In this document: positions 24,280 through 35,599 of the stretch, one piece after another
How the letters are laid out: each line of letters opens with the position of its first letter
How positions within the stretch are numbered: position 1 is the first letter of the stretch
Assembly (NCBI GenBank): GCA_037127255.1
Contig: JBANSL010000005.1
Location: 64,665,909-64,729,908 of the forward strand
Length of the DNA stretch: 64,000 bases
Direction of reading: 5' to 3'
From: Persicaria tinctoria
Lineage: Eukaryota; Streptophyta; Magnoliopsida; Caryophyllales; Polygonaceae
Notes under the pieces: model-generated
What the model was told of the DNA's origin: nothing
Database searches by the model: none
What the model saw: the letters and a program-made list of their open reading frames with translations, nothing else
Translations under genes and position numbers: made by a program

Positions 24280-25398
24280 TGTCGTCCAAGTTAAATCTTG
24301 TGACACCTCTTCAATATTGCGTGAAAACCCAACCATAAACCTATGTTGTCAAACACCCTCTGTACATATATCATGACACCCTTAATTTTTTTTCTTGATA
24401 CTTGTAGGATTTTCCATGACACCCTCTATAAATATGTTATTGATAAATCAACCTATATAATCAAACACTTATTATAAATATACTTTCATACCGAAATTCA
24501 TTAAGTTGATAGATGAGTTATATATATGTACATTAATTGGTTTAAGTAATTGCAGTAACACAATGATATATACAACTAAGATATGCGGTTAAAAGTTAAA
24601 CTATGACTTAGGGTTCGTATGGGACGGAGTTAATAAACTGACTAAAATTATAAACAGGGTAAAATTTATAAACTGTTGGTAAAAGTGGTTAAAAATTTAT
24701 GAAAAAATATAAACTCCGTATGGGGCGAAAAACAGTTTATTTGTAAAAAGTGGAGTTTATTTGATTTTTATTAGGGGTATTGTGGTACTTTCAAACCAAA
24801 TAAGATAAAAGAGAAGGGGTAAATTTGTAATTGTAGAAAAATAAATCCCTAAATAAGCTGCATTGGCCGGCTTATAATTAAACCAAAAATTTTAACCGGT
24901 TTATGACTTTTTTTTGCTCCCATACCACCATTAAACCAGTTAAATTTTTTAACACCTACAAGATACTAATTTCAACCGGTTAATTTTGGGCAACCATACA
25001 CAGCCTTAGTTTATGGGATGTTTGAGAAACGACTCGGAATCGAACCCAAATTTTGTTTTGTCTTAGAGATTCATTTAGTGACATAATTATAAGGGGCATC
25101 ATGGAAATTATAAGGAGTGTCGTGGAAAAAATAGGGAGTTTCATGGAAAAAATAAGGAGTGACATGATATACTTATAGGAGTGTTTAACTGTATATGCTG
25201 ATTCATTTAGTGACATATTTATATAGGGTATTATGAAAAATCTAATGGGTATCATGGAAAATCCTATAAATGTCATGGAAAAAATAAGGAGTGTCATAAT
25301 ATACGTGTGTGTGCACGAAGGGTGTTTGACTACATAAGTTTATGGTTAGATTGTCACACAATATTGAAGAAGTGTCACGAGATTTAACCTGAACGACA
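24280..25398. mobile_element. Fold-back element split by a nested Tourist-like MITE
   Basis: The left arm (24280-24610) and the right arm (25009-25398) are inverted repeats. Both outer ends read GTCGT(C/T)CA(A/G)GTTAAAT, and both carry TTCAATATTG, AACCATAAAC and GTCAAACACCCT at matching distances. The right arm holds several GAGTGTCATGG-like repeats. No TSD was identified. The middle is occupied by the 24611-25005 insertion. Confidence 0.65.
24608..25008. mobile_element. Tourist-like (PIF/Harbinger) MITE with TTA TSD
   Basis: A 395-bp insert with termini GGGTTCGTATGG and, inverted, GGCTGTGTATGG, flanked by TTA on both sides (24608-24610 and 25006-25008). It carries blocks shared with 31013-31340 (AAAAACAGTTTATTTGTAAA, GGAGTTTATTTG), so a family is present. 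It sits inside a larger fold-back element. Confidence 0.75.
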
Positions 25399-25993
25399 CA
25401 CCACTAGTTCAATCACATTGATCCCTAAAATACCAAGTACAAACATTTTCATATTTTCATTCACCCAAACAAAACTAGCCAAAAAAAGAATGCCGGTTCG
25501 CCCGGATCATGTCATGACCCAACCACCCAATGCCATCCGATAGTCATGAACCATACTACCAGACAACAACACAGTGGGAGGGAGAGGGTATAATATGATC
25601 TGATACAGAGATTCAAACATCATCAATAGAAAAGAGAAGCAGGACAACAGGCGGTGTAGTCATATCATTAAACCACCAATATCAAACAAACTTCACACAC
25701 AGTAAAGAGCTCCTTAATCCAAAAGGCTCCATAGAAGTTCAAATACAAAAGACAAGACAACCCAGTTGGTATCACTTTCAGTTGCATAAATTTTTTTTTT
25801 TTGAAATCTCATGTTTCAGTTGCATAAATAAGCAGAGTTGATCATATACCAATAAACCATTAAAAAAAAAAAAGTGCCAAAAGCTTATGATTCCAGGAAC
25901 TCGTCTACCATTTGATAAGAAAGCATCTTGTGAATTGGTTCTTAACTTAGAACTAAATAGAAAAGGAAGAGAGAAGGAGAGGGACTGAGATCA
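25399..25993. other. No gene recognised
   Basis: AT-rich DNA; only short poly(T)/poly(A) runs were noticed. A purine-rich stretch at about 25955-25990 precedes the next weak reading frame. Confidence 0.5.
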
Positions 25994-26320
25994 ATGGCGA
26001 TCCTTAAAAAGGTCCAATTTCCCATTTCCATAATCCCATTCAAGAGTCATAAATCATTATCATTATGGAGATCAAAGGGAAGATTTGGTAGCAAGAACCT
26101 GGACTTGGTGCACAGAGCAATCTTGCAGTTGCAGCAGATGGTACCACCTCTGAGCCACCAACACCAGCCGAAGGCCGAACCCAACAGCCAAAGAGTCGCC
26201 AGCCTCCAACCAACACCGCTAGCAGAACAGACATGTTTCTCGTTGCAAATTATCCGGGCAAAGAGTAAAAGCTTCCTTTCTGCTTGCCCTGAGAGAGAAG
26301 ACTTCTTTGAGACAGCTTGA
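25994..26320 (+). CDS. Weak candidate ORF, 108 aa, unrecognised
   Basis: The ATG at 25994 follows a purine-rich leader and opens 108 codons. The product starts MAILKKVQFPISIIPF, with no domain I recognise. A second frame over 26096-26270 is also open and Pro/Thr-rich (SEPPTPAEGR), so which frame, if any, is coding is uncertain. It may be a gene relic or chance. Confidence 0.22.
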   Translation: MAILKKVQFPISIIPFKSHKSLSLWRSKGRFGSKNLDLVHRAILQLQQMVPPLSHQHQPKAEPNSQRVASLQPTPLAEQTCFSLQIIRAKSKSFLSACPEREDFFETA

Positions 26321-27431
26321 GCCTCCCATCAAGCTTCACTTTTGAATACAGATAGCAGTTTCTTACATTATCAATTTTCGTTTTGAATTTCTTTCGCCTC
26401 TTGATCCAACTTCTTTTGTGCTGATGTCAAACCCTTGGAGCTTCAAACTTCAGTTTTGCAAAGATTCAACCCTTGGAGCTTCTTGTCCTGCAGCTTTAGC
26501 TTTAAGGATTGGCTTGGGCGGTGTTCGGTCCCTCTCATGCGTGTGCAGTTGGGTGTTAGAATACACAGACGATTGTAAATGAAAGGAGGAATACTGATGT
26601 TCTTAACAAATGAAGGCAATACTATTGTTCATGAGAGCATTCAATGGGCTGAAGATATGAATGTCTAGTCTGATTGTAATAGACTCAAGTCAACGGTTCT
26701 TGAAAGCTTTTTAAGTTTATGTTATAGGGCAATTTTCAAGTGGCATCGACCCAGATCATCAACTTGATTCTCTACCTCTAGGGTGCATGTTGTGCTAGTG
26801 TTCTCCGTTGCAGAAGTTGGAAGATGCTAGCACCGTGAACTGCTGAAATTATAATAGACATTCATACTAGAAGATTTGTGATGATGGTGCTAATTGCAAA
26901 GAATTATGATAGAAACAAACTAACTAAAATAAAGAGGTAGAAACCGAAAGCAAGAATCTCGCAAACTCAGAGCCTGTATTTCAATGCACGCGACTTGCGT
27001 ATGAATGAGTGCAAGCAGCAAGATGCAACTCATCTTTTTTATATTAGAGAAACAAAATAACTTGCCGAGTATTAGAGTTTTTGGAGAATTTTAAGACTTT
27101 TTTGTATCCAATAGATTTCTTATCTCATCCTCTAAAACGAAGCTACAACGGATAAAAAATAGTCTTTCTAAAATTGCATCCTTCTAAAAAAAAAACTAAA
27201 TAATTCTCCAAATCTTTGAAATGAGGAAGTGGTTGGAATTAAAGCAAAACTAATATGAAGAATAAATATTTTGTTTCCCCATTTTGCAAAATTAAAATTT
27301 TGGGAAAGTAGTTGGAGATGGTCTAAATACGTAAACTAAAAATAATGGAAACATGAAGAAAGTGGACTGAATTGTGCAAGTGCGAATATCGAAACAAGGG
27401 AACTAACTAGAAAATGCGAGAAGATGAAGAC
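26321..27431. other. No gene recognised; possible MITE remnant
   Basis: Non-coding. The stretch ending GTTGGAGATGGTCTAA near 27327 resembles one terminus of the common plant MITEs that begin TTAGACCATCTCCAAC; only a degenerate partner is visible near 27074. Confidence 0.35.
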
Positions 27432-27907
27432 GATAACTACTACAACAACAAAAACATTCTTAGTTTATTCTCCCTATTGGGAGGCTAAGTTGTACACACT
27501 CTTTCCCTAACCACGTCGACAGAGTGTTTCCGAGTAAGCCAAGCACAAAGAGCAAACCCACGACACACAAACATATTGCGGGTATAACGAATGGCACATC
27601 AAAGTGATTAGTATAAGACAATGTGTGAGAACGGGGACAGGAATTTTTTTTGCAATTCCATTTTTTCTAAGACAAAAAGTCTTTAACCCTATATGACATG
27701 AATAATGCTCATCCACTCCATCCTATCCTTATCCATGTTCTCATTAAGGTTAAGTAGGGTAAAATCTTGCCTAATCACCTCCCTCCAACTCTTCTTAGGT
27801 CTCAATCTGCTACATTGGACTCTGGGAGACAAAAGAAGAGTTGCTAAATGGGAAGGCAATATTGTTGAACAAGAGACAAAGAGAGGTCCCATGAGTGTAG
27901 TGAGCAC
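27432..27907 (-). mobile_element. RTE-type LINE 3' fragment
   Basis: On the minus strand 27689-27830 encodes RPKKSWREVIRQDF, NENMDKDRMEW and a stop, which is the C-terminal signature of plant RTE LINEs (RPKKTW..VI..D followed by DR..W). The downstream 3' UTR-like sequence ends in a TTG-rich tail (CAACAACA near 27441 on the plus strand), also usual for RTE. The rest of the element is missing. Confidence 0.65.
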
Positions 27908-28322
27908 ATATACGATAGAAAGTAGATGAAGATTTCAAAAGTACATAGTGGTTAATGTATAAGCCCTTCACATTAGATAAAATATAATTGGATCATGGAT
28001 AACAATTACCCAGTTGTCATTCAAGAAACATTGAATAGTTTAACAAACCCAGTAGCACACCCCATCCAAATCAACCAGTTTTCATCTTGAACACCTTCAA
28101 TGTCATGAAGTTAAAGGGTGCAAAAACTATAACTCCCTGATCCTTTACCCACTTCCCCATTAACATATCTTGTTCAACAAAGCATGTTTATATGATCAAG
28201 GGAATACAAGAAATATAGCAATCCAGATGAGGTGATTCGGAGTTCTCTATAACTAGCTACAGGCATTATTCAGGCAGTTCACGGGAAAACCTGTACCTTT
28301 GCTCCTTCGTTGCCATGCGTAT

Positions 28323-30649
28323 TCATTGTCGTTCACGCTTTCCAACATTAAAATGAACATCTACAAGGCCTGTTATGCCAGCTTCAATCTTTTGACCAAT
28401 TTTGACAGGGCCAACACCTGGTGGAGTGCCTGCACATGTGAAAAAAACGATTGAACATAAAAACAAAACTTCTAGCTCTAGATACTCAGTTTGATGATTT
28501 CCATGTAAATTGCAAGCAAAACTTCCTGGATTTGAACAAGATTCAGACCACACCACAGGGCTCAAATGCTTTTATTTTTTTCAACAAACTGTATATATTT
28601 ATATGGGCATGAATTTGAAGGTTACGAAGAAAGTGACTTGTAAAATCAACAATTTTGCAATAAGTTAGCAAATCCTTAAGCTAATATATAGAATATGGAA
28701 CAAAAGTCGGAGGCTTGACCTGTCAAGATGACATCTCCTTCTAGGAGTGTCATGAAAGAGCTGATATGGCTGATGAGGAAAGGAACCTTGAACATCATGT
28801 CTTTCGTATGTCCCTTCTGCCGTGTTTCTCCGTCAACCTGTATCCAACCATTCAATCCAAATGAGCATATAACAAATGAAAGGATTTATATTATATACAG
28901 AATACCAAGCAAAAGCAAGCATAAGAGAGATCCTGAAGAATTAAGACCTTCAACCAAAGTTCCAAGTTGTCTGGATCAGGAATGGCCGACTTTGGAAGCT
29001 GCAAGAAGATATTTAACTCCAGTAAATGAATATGGTGAAGCACATAAACAGCTAGCATAATATGACAGGAAAATACTTGATGGTCAAATTGGACAACCAT
29101 ACAACTAAATTCCAAGAATAATAAAAAAAAAGCATCCGTTCATCTAATTATTACCATGGAACTTATTGGTGTGAAGGTGTCCTGCCCTTTAGCAATACTC
29201 CATGGGAGGCCTGCAGCCTGACACTTGAAGATCACACTATGAGACACCAGGACAACTATACATCTAGGAATTTAGTGATAAAACCAAACATCAAAAACTA
29301 AAATGACACTCGGATAGAGCAACATAAAAAGTTCCATTTTTTTAACCATTGGACATTATCTGTTCCATAAATCCAAACAAGTAAATGTAGCACATTGAAT
29401 TCGTACATTTTCTGTAGTAATTAACACTAGCAAGGTTCATTGACATTATGTTTCATAGTTATCCTTCATTTTTATTCTAAATAAATCATATTTTTGGAAG
29501 TAAGGAACCAAGAACATTACCTTTGCAGCGGATTGGATTTCCCTTGCAGTCATGTCAAGTGCCACCGCATAGCCTGTAGATCAATGAACATATCACTAAA
29601 ATATTAACACATTTAAACTTACTTCGACGTTCAAACTGGAGAATCATATACTTCAAGCACTTCTTTCACAACAAAATGATGCAGGAAACACACATTTGCT
29701 ATTTCATTTCTTGCTTTCATGCCATTTCATTTCAGCACTTTAACTCTTTTCCCTAAAACCCGGTTTGTGGGTGTCTGTTTTGTTCACCCGATTTGTTCCA
29801 GTTCTGGTTACTTAAGAAACCTTTTTGTATTTATGCGTCCCACACCCTTGTGCTGAGGTATGAATGAAAATAAACCCCATCTGATTACTCTTCCTCCCTC
29901 TTGCGTCACCAGATCAATCCTTCTAAATTGATTGATCTCTGAACATGAGAATCACCAACTCCAGATGATCTCGGTCTCGTTTGGTGCTCTCTATTGTTCC
30001 CGGCATCACAAAAGGAATGAAACTATAGCTGATTCAACTGTCACAGTGCAAACCAAATGCTAGCAGAGATGACCATAACAACAAAATCACAGATTCACAG
30101 GTTTTCCATTACAATTTCTACCATATTGTGATTGATACGCCACTTTAGTCAAACTTGCAACTCAGACCACCTTAAAAGTTTCGACTAGAATTAGGGCTAC
30201 TCAATAATGCAAAACATAGAAACGTATCACATCAATATACGAAGTAGGAAAAAAAATCAGAGAAACTGAATCTAAGACCTGCGACGTAGTCCATGGCGGT
30301 GGATTCACGGACATCGCGAGCCTTCTGGCCGATAACCACCGCGAGCTCCACCTCGTAATGGAGCGAATCATAGGGATGCGGAACCTCAATCGTTCCTCCG
30401 TCAGCCAAGTAGGAGGACGTTGGCTTTAGGAACAACACAGGCTCCTAATACATCGTCGTTGCAAGAAGAAAGTGTCTCAAATCAAAGGCAAAATAGAACT
30501 GAAATTCTCATAGATTGAGCGAGAAAGCAAGAGGAGGAGAAAACCTTGGGGACGGCGTTACCAAGCTCCTTGGCGTGAGCAGCGTAGTTGCGGCCGACGG
30601 CGACGATCTTCGTCCCCATCTGGATGAGCTTCTGAGATGCGGCCGCCAT
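28323..30649 (-). CDS. FAHD1: Acylpyruvase / oxaloacetate decarboxylase FAHD1, 220 aa, 7 exons
   Basis: A complete gene of the fumarylacetoacetate hydrolase superfamily. FAHD1 enzymes hydrolyse acylpyruvates and decarboxylate oxaloacetate, usually in mitochondria. Exons: 30545-30649, 30279-30444, 29521-29573, 29155-29217, 28948-28998, 28720-28837 and 28323-28429. All introns are GT..AG, the phases agree, and the total is 663 bp including TGA, which matches the family length of about 220 aa. Conserved features are GRNYAAHAKELGN (His25), FLKPTSSY, the metal ligands E66 and E68 in HYEVELAVV, D97 in ALDMTAR, KGQDTFTPISS, PDPDNLELWL, LEGDVILTGTPPGVGP and G..I..GI. The N-terminus is short, with no obvious long targeting peptide. 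A Stowaway MITE lies about 150 bp upstream of the ATG. No disruption was seen. Confidence 0.95.
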
Positions 30650-30800
30650 TGGCGATGAGATCGAAATGGAATAAGGACGCTAGTGAAATCTTGAACTCGA
30701 TCGGACGTTTGATTCGGGTTGAAAAGTTGATGCTGCTGAATGTCAAGCTCCTGAAATTCCTAAGGGCATTTTAATGGTGGTAAATTGGTAATCTAGTGTA

Positions 30801-30972
30801 TACTCCCTCCGTTTCAAAATAAAAGTCGTTTGACTTTTTTCACGTTTTTTTAAGGAGGTAAAAACTCTATAAAATATTATTTTTTTAATCAAATTTTTTT
30901 AATAAATTGATACTTATTCCTTAAACAACGTGAAAAAAGTCAAGCGACACTTATTTTGAAACAGAGGTAGTA
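30801..30972. mobile_element. Stowaway MITE
   Basis: The 168-bp element 30803-30970 has TIRs CTCCCTCCGTTTCAAAATAA and an imperfect inverted partner (TTATTTTGAAACAGAGGTAG), flanked by TA. The next 20 bp (AAGTCGTTTGACTTTTTTCACG-like) are also inverted. It is a Tc1/mariner-related non-autonomous element, immediately upstream of FAHD1. Confidence 0.85.
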
Positions 30973-31012
30973 ATAAATAAGAGAGTAATAACCTATTAAA
31001 AAAAAATATCTA

Positions 31013-31340
31013 GGGTCTGTATGGGGCGGGGTTGAAAAAATAACTAAAATTTATAAAGAGGTTAAAGTTAAAATTTTGTTTGATATAAGGTTAAAAATTT
31101 ATGTGAAATATAAACTCGTATGAGGTGAAAAACAGTTTATTTGTAAAAAAAAATGGAGTTTATTTGGTTGTTATAAAGGGGTATACTTGTATTTTCAAAT
31201 CGAAAGGGCGGGGTGTTTCAGTCATTTTGCTAAAATAAACACCAAATAAGCCGCTTCTATAAGCTCTTTTTTTAACTCAAAATTTTAACCATAATTACAT
31301 AATTTTTTACATTCATACATGGTTAAAAAGAAAAACAATT
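31013..31340. mobile_element. Tourist-like MITE, second copy, right end decayed
   Basis: It starts GGGTCTGTATGGGGCGG and shares long blocks with the MITE at 24611-25005 (AAAAACAGTTTATTTGTAAA, GGAGTTTATTTGG, TTTTAACC). The right terminus is not recognisable, so the end coordinate is approximate. Confidence 0.55.
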
Positions 31341-31400
31341 TACTTCTACTTTTTTGTAACCCGATTATCGTACATCGATACACTCTCCTATATACTCCTA

Positions 31401-31425
31401 CTAGGTAAAGGAGGGTCGTGCTTTG
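31401..31425 (-). mobile_element. Helitron 3' terminus (minus strand)
   Basis: On the minus strand the stem-loop CGTGC-AAA-GCACG is followed after about a dozen bases by CTAG (31401-31404) and then T, the Helitron 3' pattern. The element would extend rightwards, through the VPS18 relic, which is in the same orientation. No convincing 5' TC end was found, so its size is unknown. Confidence 0.5.
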
Positions 31426-31716
31426 CACGGCGATAGTTTCTGTTTAACGAAAGTACATTGTAAGTACATTGTTATTTATAGTTGCTAGTGGAGGATGTGT
31501 AGACAACCCTCTTTAGGATCTCGATCTTAAGCATGATCCGAGGAGGTTGAAGGTGTCTGTGACTTTTGGCTCGATACAATTGCTTAAAATCCTCAAAATG
31601 TACTCTTGTACATTTTATATAACACTATAACAGTGGATACACATACACAAGATACTACCTATATCATCTTGTGACGGTTCATTAAACTTCATCATAGCTA
31701 CAACATGGAAAACTCC

Positions 31717-32278
31717 GTCGCAACTAGGGATGACAACGGGGCGGGTTCGAGGCGGGGAGTACCCTCCCCGTCCCCGTCCCCGTTTGAAAAAAGTCCCCCG
31801 TCCCCTTCCCCGTTTCCACTCGGGGATTAAAAATGCCCCCCGTCCCCACCCCTGTCAGGTCCCCCTCCCCATCGGGAAATCCCCATCCCCGTTTAGTTTT
31901 CCCCGTTTGTATTCCCCGTGGGTTTCCCCGTCGGTGTCTCCATTTAAAACTTATGGTTTTCCCCCATTTAATAGAAAACTATAAGATATTATTAATGTTA
32001 TGTAAAAAAATATGATATAAATATTACATATAATATTAATCTTATGTAAGATATAAGCAAAAATGGGGATTTTATATTTCCCATCGGGGATCCCCGCGGG
32101 GTTCCCCAACGGGGACGGGGCGGGGTGGGGACTACCATCCCCGTCCCCGCAACGGGGAATCAATTTGGCCCCCATCCCCGTCTCCATCCCCATTTAAATT
32201 CCCCATCCTCGTCCCCGCAACGGGGATTCCCCGCGGGGATCGGGGAGTCCCTACCCCATTGCCATCCCTAGTCGCAAC
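31717..32278. mobile_element. hAT-type MITE with G-rich subterminal repeats
   Basis: The 546-bp element 31725-32270 is flanked by the 8-bp TSD GTCGCAAC (31717-31724 and 32271-32278). The termini are TAGGGATGACAACGGGG and, inverted, TAGGGATGGCAATGGGG. About 200 bp at each end is packed with GGGGACGGGG/CCCCGTCCCC words; the centre is AT-rich. It belongs to the same family as 60824-61558. Confidence 0.85.
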
Positions 32279-32344
32279 CCCTGATGGGTGTTAGTAAAAG
32301 CTACCATATTCTTACAAATCAACTTGAAATACATGTGCTACCTT

Positions 32345-33624
32345 GTGTTGAAGTTATGACGCGTGTCACATCATTCATCTTCTCAAACTCTTTGAGAAAC
32401 TCAATTCGCCTGTTGTAATCTTCCAATGATGAGCAGATTGCCTCCTGCAAACCCATTGGTGGACATTGAGTCCACAAGATATATGATCACTTTACAAAAC
32501 GAACTAACCTACCAAGTAAATCCACTTCACCACGTCGGGTCTCCTTCTTCTCGTTGCTGTGTCCGTCTGTTTGCCTAGGGTTTGGGGTTTTCGGGTTTAT
32601 TTCATGTAGTTTTTTTGTTGTATTAGGTAGTTGGTTTATGTTGTATTTCCTTTACTATGTTGTATGTTTAGACGGCTTGCCCTTTGTCGGCCTCTCGAGG
32701 TCCGGGCCTGTCCGGCCTCGAATTATTTCCTTATCAAAAAAAAAAAGAAAAGACATAGACAAACTGATACGGGCTCCTATTAGTTGTTCGTGTTTTCAAA
32801 CCTTGAAAAGGTAAATATAGAGATATGGTGATAACACCATACTACAAAAGACGAGACCATACACAAGGTCTCATGTAAAAGGGGATCGTATATCCAAAAA
32901 GGTCCCTCTATGCCCACCAAAATTCGACTCATGTAAAAATAGGGTTCTTTTTACTTTGAATTATTTCTTTTAATCCAGCAGAAAAGCATAGAATAATCCA
33001 ATTTATTAACATCCTAACCTAGAAATCATCAGTCAAAGCAAAGTCTTGAAAAAATGGTAGAATATCCTCGATTTTCAACGGGCCATCGGTTTCCTTGAGA
33101 AATGCAATTGCCTTTCTTATGTTCTCTTTTAGCACCCGTTTCTTGCTCAATTACATGGTTGGCAACCATGAGCCACAACTTATTTCGGAATTCTTTATCA
33201 CTTTCAAAGCTTTAGCAAGCTTTACATCAATCTAATCTAGTAGAATTACATATTATTTTAGCATTATCCTGAACTTTCAGTTTATAGAGAGATGTAAGAA
33301 TCTCCCAACAGGGATACAAACAAAACATTTAGCGGGATAAAAATCTTGCTAAAATGCGTCTAAATACATTATAAAATCTACATACAAAAAGGATGGCAGG
33401 GAAGTATTAAAAATAAGTTCAACTTTAAAAGGTCAAGGAAAACCCACCAGAAAAGGATTTCCGGCAAAATCAAATAGGATGTTGTAAGCTGCTAAGGGTA
33501 AAAGGGATGAATACTAAAGGGTGAACATTGTTGGGAAGACCCAATCTTCAAAATCTGTTTTTTCTTGCAAATCTATTGGAACATCAGGATTGTGTAGCAC
33601 ATTCAAAGCCTTTTTTAGCCCCCC
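32345..33624 (-). pseudogene. VPS18: VPS18 gene fragment (HOPS/CORVET subunit), broken
   Basis: Three minus-strand blocks match consecutive parts of plant VPS18, a core subunit of the vacuolar tethering complexes HOPS and CORVET. About 33564-33624 reads LKKALNVLHNPDVPIDLQ. At 33019-33215, NKLWLMVANHVIEQE, IRKAIAFLKETDG and IEDILPFF precede DDF. At 32345-32444, EAICSSLEDYN follows a CAG acceptor. A 2-nt deletion in the KRENIRKAI region shifts the frame, and the Lys codon after DDF has become TAG at 33019-33021, directly before a GT. Introns are retained, so this is a DNA-level copy and not a processed one. The rest of VPS18, including the RING domain, is absent. A retroposon (about 32531-32749) sits inside it. 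Confidence 0.8.
32531..32749 (+). mobile_element. Second copy of the 2485-3014 retroposon family (3' part)
   Basis: It ends in an A run after CGGCCTCTCGA, GGCCTCGAATTATTTCC and TTATC, paralleling the end of the 2485-3014 insert. The 5' limit is approximate and no TSD could be identified. Confidence 0.5.
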
Positions 33625-34496
33625 CTTGCTAGAAGAATGAGCAAAAGACCCCTTGCTACAAGAATGAGCAAAAGAACAAAGAAAGTTCACATCATAAAAT
33701 AGCATTAATTTATATATATACCTTAAGAAATATGAACTCAACTATAAAACTGAAATGAGATTTAATCTTCATCATAAGTTTAAGGCCGAAGATATGAGAA
33801 AGAAACCACAATGTCCTCAAGGAAAAATAATAAGAAAGAACTGGTGTGACTTTACATATGTTGCAATTGCCAAAACCTTTTCTGTTCTTCAAACATATTA
33901 TGTTAGTATCCTTTATGTGAACAGCAGAAGGGGAAAAATGAGATTGACCATCTGTCAACTCTTTACATGCAAAAAAATTCCCCTCAAGAAATTTTCAATT
34001 TTTACTTTATGCAGGTTAAACTAACACACTAATGAACCATGAAAACAGAAATCCTAGACCATAGATATGTTATCCCTTTTTGTTGACCCACTAACATGGT
34101 TCAAAATGGTTGACAAGTGCATCAAGTATTTCCATATCTATCACAACTACAACAAGGTAGACACACACTAAATAAATTTAAAAAAAGTGTAAAATAATAG
34201 AGAAGGTAGAGGCTGAATTAGTGATTTTGGGTTGTCATATCATAAAAGTACTCCAAGGTAGACATGCACTTATTTTGGGTGTAAAAAATAAGCACATCAA
34301 GTATTTCCATATCTATCACAATACAAATGACTTCACTCGTTGCTGCAGCTAAAATATCTTATTACAACATCAGGTGCACTTCACTTGCACACACCTTAAG
34401 CTTCTTTTATTTTGAGTTTTGGACTTCATTAATTTTCAATCTATACATAATGTTGTTCTTAGTAAAAAATTGTCATTGAAAAATATTATCTTATAG
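33625..34496. other. No gene recognised
   Basis: It lies between the VPS18 and ClpC relics. A phrase containing ATCAAGTATTTCCATATC occurs twice (about 34122 and 34298), a short dispersed duplication. Otherwise AT-rich and non-coding. Confidence 0.4.
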
Positions 34497-35262
34497 GGAC
34501 CGGTTTCTGGCCAACAAAGCTAATGATCTTATTGCTTAAGCTGGTTCTAGATTTTGTTTTTGCGAAGCTCAGGTAATGCTTCCCTCATAAATTTTTTTAT
34601 ATATGTTTATTTTATTATTTTGTATTAGAAGTTGTTGATTTTCTTTGGTTGCAACTCCCTCAATTAGCTAGAAAGCTTGAGAAAGAGCTTAGCAGATCAC
34701 GAAAGATAAGAATGAAGAAGTTCGAAGCCAAGACTTTGAGAAGGTTTGAGCAATCGATCTTATTTATTTACTAACTCTTTGTTTTTATAGTTGGTTTGGG
34801 TAACTAGTATCTACCTTCCTCCACAGTCCATGACTTTGCTAGGCTGGATAGTTGCATGATTAAGAGATATGGACCTCAACGAAAAAATATATGGCCTTGT
34901 AGAGAAGAACAAGGAAATGAACAAGGCAGAGGAAGAGGCTAAAGATAGTGGTATTGTGGAGATAGAAGTAACTTATCTAGCATATTGTCTCATCTTGGAC
35001 AGCACTGTGCCATTTGAAAGAACTCCATAGATGAATCTGGCTGACTCATGAAAATAGAGGGAACTCTTCAAAACAGGATCATTGTCCAAGATGAAGCTGT
35101 AATTTCCATCAACGGAGCCATTCAACATGCTTGTATTGGCCTCAAGAACCCCAACTGCCCCATTGCAAGCCTCATTTTCTCAAGCCCAACCAATCTAGAG
35201 AAGTTCGAACTAGCTAAGGCATTTGCATCCTATTATTTTGGCTCTGCTACAACTAATGGTTG
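34497..35262 (+). pseudogene. ClpC (plastid Hsp100 chaperone) gene fragment, broken
   Basis: The blocks follow the order of plastid ClpC. 34498-34572 reads DRFLANKANDLI and AGSR, then a GT donor. 34655-34743 matches the LPEEARELEKELRQ and QDFEK region with frameshifts, and its acceptor AG has become AA. From 34827 come KNKEMNKAE, the linker before the second AAA+ module, and then [11 protein letters not shown] and [14 protein letters not shown] up to AFASYYFGS. The second Walker A (GPTGVGKS in the family) has decayed to SPTNLEKF. There are several stops. Intron positions are retained, so it is an unprocessed fragment. No promoter or complete domain remains. Confidence 0.8.
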
Positions 35263-35599
35263 GTTTTCTCTTGTTTCATCCCACTCAATCTGTCTGCAAG
35301 CACATGCATGAACACCATTTATTGTACTCAATACCTCAAATTTTGATTGAAAGTACTACCCAAATGTGTTTTCAAAGTTTGAGCTTCCTTTTGATTTCTT
35401 AGTGTTTTTATTTTGCTGAATGTGTCAAGCAAATAAATTGAGCTGATAGTGGTGCAGCCATGTAATGCGGTTCATCTATTTTAGTTTTTTGAAGGTGCTA
35501 CATGTCATAGGGTTAAATGGAGAAAAGCGTGTATGGAAGAGGATGAAGTGACCACTAACTTCCCATTGACAGACCACCGTAAAAAGATTAGCAGGAAAA

